Assembly (NCBI GenBank): GCA_942491115.1
Contig: CALNZV010000020.1
Span: 186,001 to 250,000, forward strand
DNA: 64,000 bases
Reading direction: 5' to 3'
Source of the DNA: CALNZV01 sp942491115
Lineage (GTDB): Bacteria; Desulfobacterota; Desulfobacteria; Desulfobacterales; UBA5852
Shown: in pieces, positions 62,752 through 64,000 of the stretch
Layout: each line of letters starts with the position of its first letter
Position numbering within the stretch: the first letter of the stretch is position 1
Position numbers and translations under genes: made by a program
The notes under the pieces: generated by a model
What the model saw: the letters and a program-made list of their open reading frames with translations, nothing else
Told to the model about the DNA's origin: nothing
Database searches by the model: none

Positions 62752-63645
62752 TTAGAGGGGATAGGGCGTCAAGCTCTCGTGACCGTCGTCGGTGACCCAT
62801 ATGGTCTGCTCAAACTGGGCGGACAACGAGCCGTCGACGGTCACTGCCGTCCATTTGTCGTCCAGGATCTTCAGCTCCGGCCGTCCCAGGTTGATCATCG
62901 GCTCAATGGTGAACACCATGCCGGGAACCAGTCGGACCCCGGTATTCCGCTGACCGAAATGGGAAACCTGGGGGGCTTCGTGGAAGTCGAAACCGATGCC
63001 GTGGCCGACGAACTCTCGAACCACGGAGCAGCCGTTGCTCTCTGCATGGCGCTGGATGGCCCAGCCGATGTCACCGATGTGCGCGCCCGGGCGAACCATC
63101 TCCATCCCCCTCTTCAAGCACTGTCTGGTGACATCCACGAGTTTTCGGGCCTCCGGCCCAGGGGTTCCCACGAAATAGGTCTGATTGGCGTCGGCGTAGT
63201 ACCCGTCGAGAATGGTGGTGATGTCCACATTGACGATATCGCCGTCATTTAACTCCCGATTCCCCGGGATGCCGTGGCAAATGACATCATTGACCGAAAC
63301 GCAGACGCTCTTGGGAAACCCACGGTAATTCAAAGGGGCCGGGATACCCCGGTTGGCGATGGTATACTCATGGACCGCCGTGTTGATGTGATCGGTGAGA
63401 ACCCCGGGACGAATCAGGTCTCGCATGGCATCGAAGGTGGACAGGACCAAAGCGCCGGCCTTTCGAATGCCCTCGATATCGTGGGGACTCTTAAGCCGGA
63501 TATTGTAACGCTTCCGATAGACGACAGCGAGAGACTCCTGCTCTGACAGGGCCGAGGTCAGGCAGCAGCTTTTGTATTTCTTGCCGCTGCCGCAGGGGCA
63601 TGGTTCGTTTCGCCCCACTTTCCTGGTTTTGTTTCGGTGTTTCAT
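62752..63645 (-). CDS. map: Methionine aminopeptidase with N-terminal SEC-C zinc motif
   Basis: 297 aa. Residues about 12-28 are a SEC-C finger (GRNEPCPCGSGKKYKSCC). The MetAP fold follows, with metal ligands in VDITTILDGYYAD, GHGIG and FTIEPMI. Removes the initiator Met; the SEC-C part is likely to bind ribosomes. ATG 63643-63645 follows GGAGG. Confidence 0.95.
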   Translation of the reverse strand: MKHRNKTRKVGRNEPCPCGSGKKYKSCCLTSALSEQESLAVVYRKRYNIRLKSPHDIEGIRKAGALVLSTFDAMRDLIRPGVLTDHINTAVHEYTIANRGIPAPLNYRGFPKSVCVSVNDVICHGIPGNRELNDGDIVNVDITTILDGYYADANQTYFVGTPGPEARKLVDVTRQCLKRGMEMVRPGAHIGDIGWAIQRHAESNGCSVVREFVGHGIGFDFHEAPQVSHFGQRNTGVRLVPGMVFTIEPMINLGRPELKILDDKWTAVTVDGSLSAQFEQTIWVTDDGHESLTPYPL

Positions 63646-63799
63646 TGGCCTCCTGTTCGCTTTCCGTAAGGCCGGCAGCGCCATATCCCAGGGCATGCAC
63701 GACGGACGATAATGGGAAGAGGCCGGCGGAAAGATCCGGCCGCGGGGAGGACTCGGCCGCCGGCTCCCCCATGGGCCGGGGCACCCACGGTGGACTGCC

Positions 63800-64000
63800 C
63801 TACCGAAGAACAGCAGCCTTTTCGATCACCACCGGTGTCGCCGGCACGTCCTTTAAAGGCCCTTTCGAGGTGGTTTTGACCCCTTCGATGCGATCGACCA
63901 CGTCCATTCCAGCCACCACCCTGCCGAAGACACAGTATCCCCAATCCGTTTCCATCCGAACCTGGCCGTCGGGGAGATTCTTGTAATCGAGAGGGATGTT
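63800..64000 (-). CDS. Cyclophilin-type peptidyl-prolyl isomerase (C-terminal part, truncated by window)
   Basis: The last 66 codons of a minus-strand gene: WGYCVFGRVVAGMDVVDRI and KGPLKDVPATPVVIEKA match the C-terminus of bacterial cyclophilins (PpiB-like). The catalytic Arg/Phe part is outside the window. Confidence 0.9.
   Translation of the reverse strand, partial: NIPLDYKNLPDGQVRMETDWGYCVFGRVVAGMDVVDRIEGVKTTSKGPLKDVPATPVVIEKAAVLR

Noticed and set aside
1..64000. CRISPR array, rRNA operon, prophage genes or integrase
   Set aside because: No regular spaced repeats, no rRNA sequence and no phage structural or integrase genes were seen.

Overview
The window looks like chromosomal DNA from a Desulfobacterota (deltaproteobacterial) anaerobe, probably a sulfate reducer or close relative. 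The evidence is a class III (c3-type) tetraheme cytochrome, a ferredoxin-linked indolepyruvate oxidoreductase next to a TRAP transporter, selenocysteine synthase SelA, a CobA-HemD fusion beside HemC, and a small RR-x-x-D-RR repeat protein that I associate with this phylum. From about 6.5 kb onward the DNA is GC-rich, densely coded and mostly housekeeping. This taxonomic call is inference from gene content only.

Bases 1 to about 6,500 are an accessory island, visibly more AT-rich towards its right end, and they abut a tRNA-Glu/tRNA-Tyr pair (6539-6710). The island holds the start of an IS110-family transposase; a three-gene cassette (duplicated-domain protein, zinc metallopeptidase, beta-rich protein) that looks like an effector/adaptor/inhibitor set; a remnant of a ceramidase-like membrane gene; long stretches without genes; and an operon of a radical SAM/SPASM enzyme with a small protein carrying eight cysteines in 20 residues, a strong candidate for a new modified-peptide (RiPP) system.

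From 6.8 to 19.4 kb come a kinase-like sensor without an ATPase domain, a tetraheme cytochrome, FtsH, a class II aldolase plus hydrolase pair, an SDR, a fructose-bisphosphate aldolase-like enzyme, a Nudix hydrolase, MazG and CvpA. A tightly packed run follows: phoH, a 7TM-HD phosphodiesterase, ybeY, a PdxJ-like gene with lost active-site residues, tsaE and lysC. pyrF then faces selA, a degenerate-GGDEF/TPR gene, gmhA, a zinc ribbon gene, hemC and cobA-hemD. The next block overlaps in one operon: an M20/M42-like protein lacking its catalytic Glu pair, a GpgS-type glucosyltransferase and moaA.

On the minus strand, iorA-iorB-dctP-dctQ-dctM form one operon ending in a clear terminator, implying uptake and oxidation of an aryl or branched 2-oxo acid (or a precursor). 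Further right are the NAD(P)HX repair enzyme, a lipoprotein protease with TPRs, a methyltransferase, a Dus-like protein, a DUF362 protein, a FIST-SpoIIE phosphatase, a 2-Cys peroxiredoxin, a bacterial CULT-domain (cereblon-like) protein, a flavin disulfide reductase and a probable SidJ-related pseudokinase. Then come SppA and a response regulator-histidine kinase-DegP series that reads as an envelope-stress module, followed by PilZ, HAD, methionine aminopeptidase and a truncated cyclophilin at the right edge.

The most promising undescribed items are the Cys-rich peptide/radical SAM pair (3723-5725), the metallopeptidase cassette (419-2549), the CULT and SidJ-like genes (52767-56414), and two enzyme-fold proteins that have lost their catalytic residues (22272-22991 and 32110-33279).
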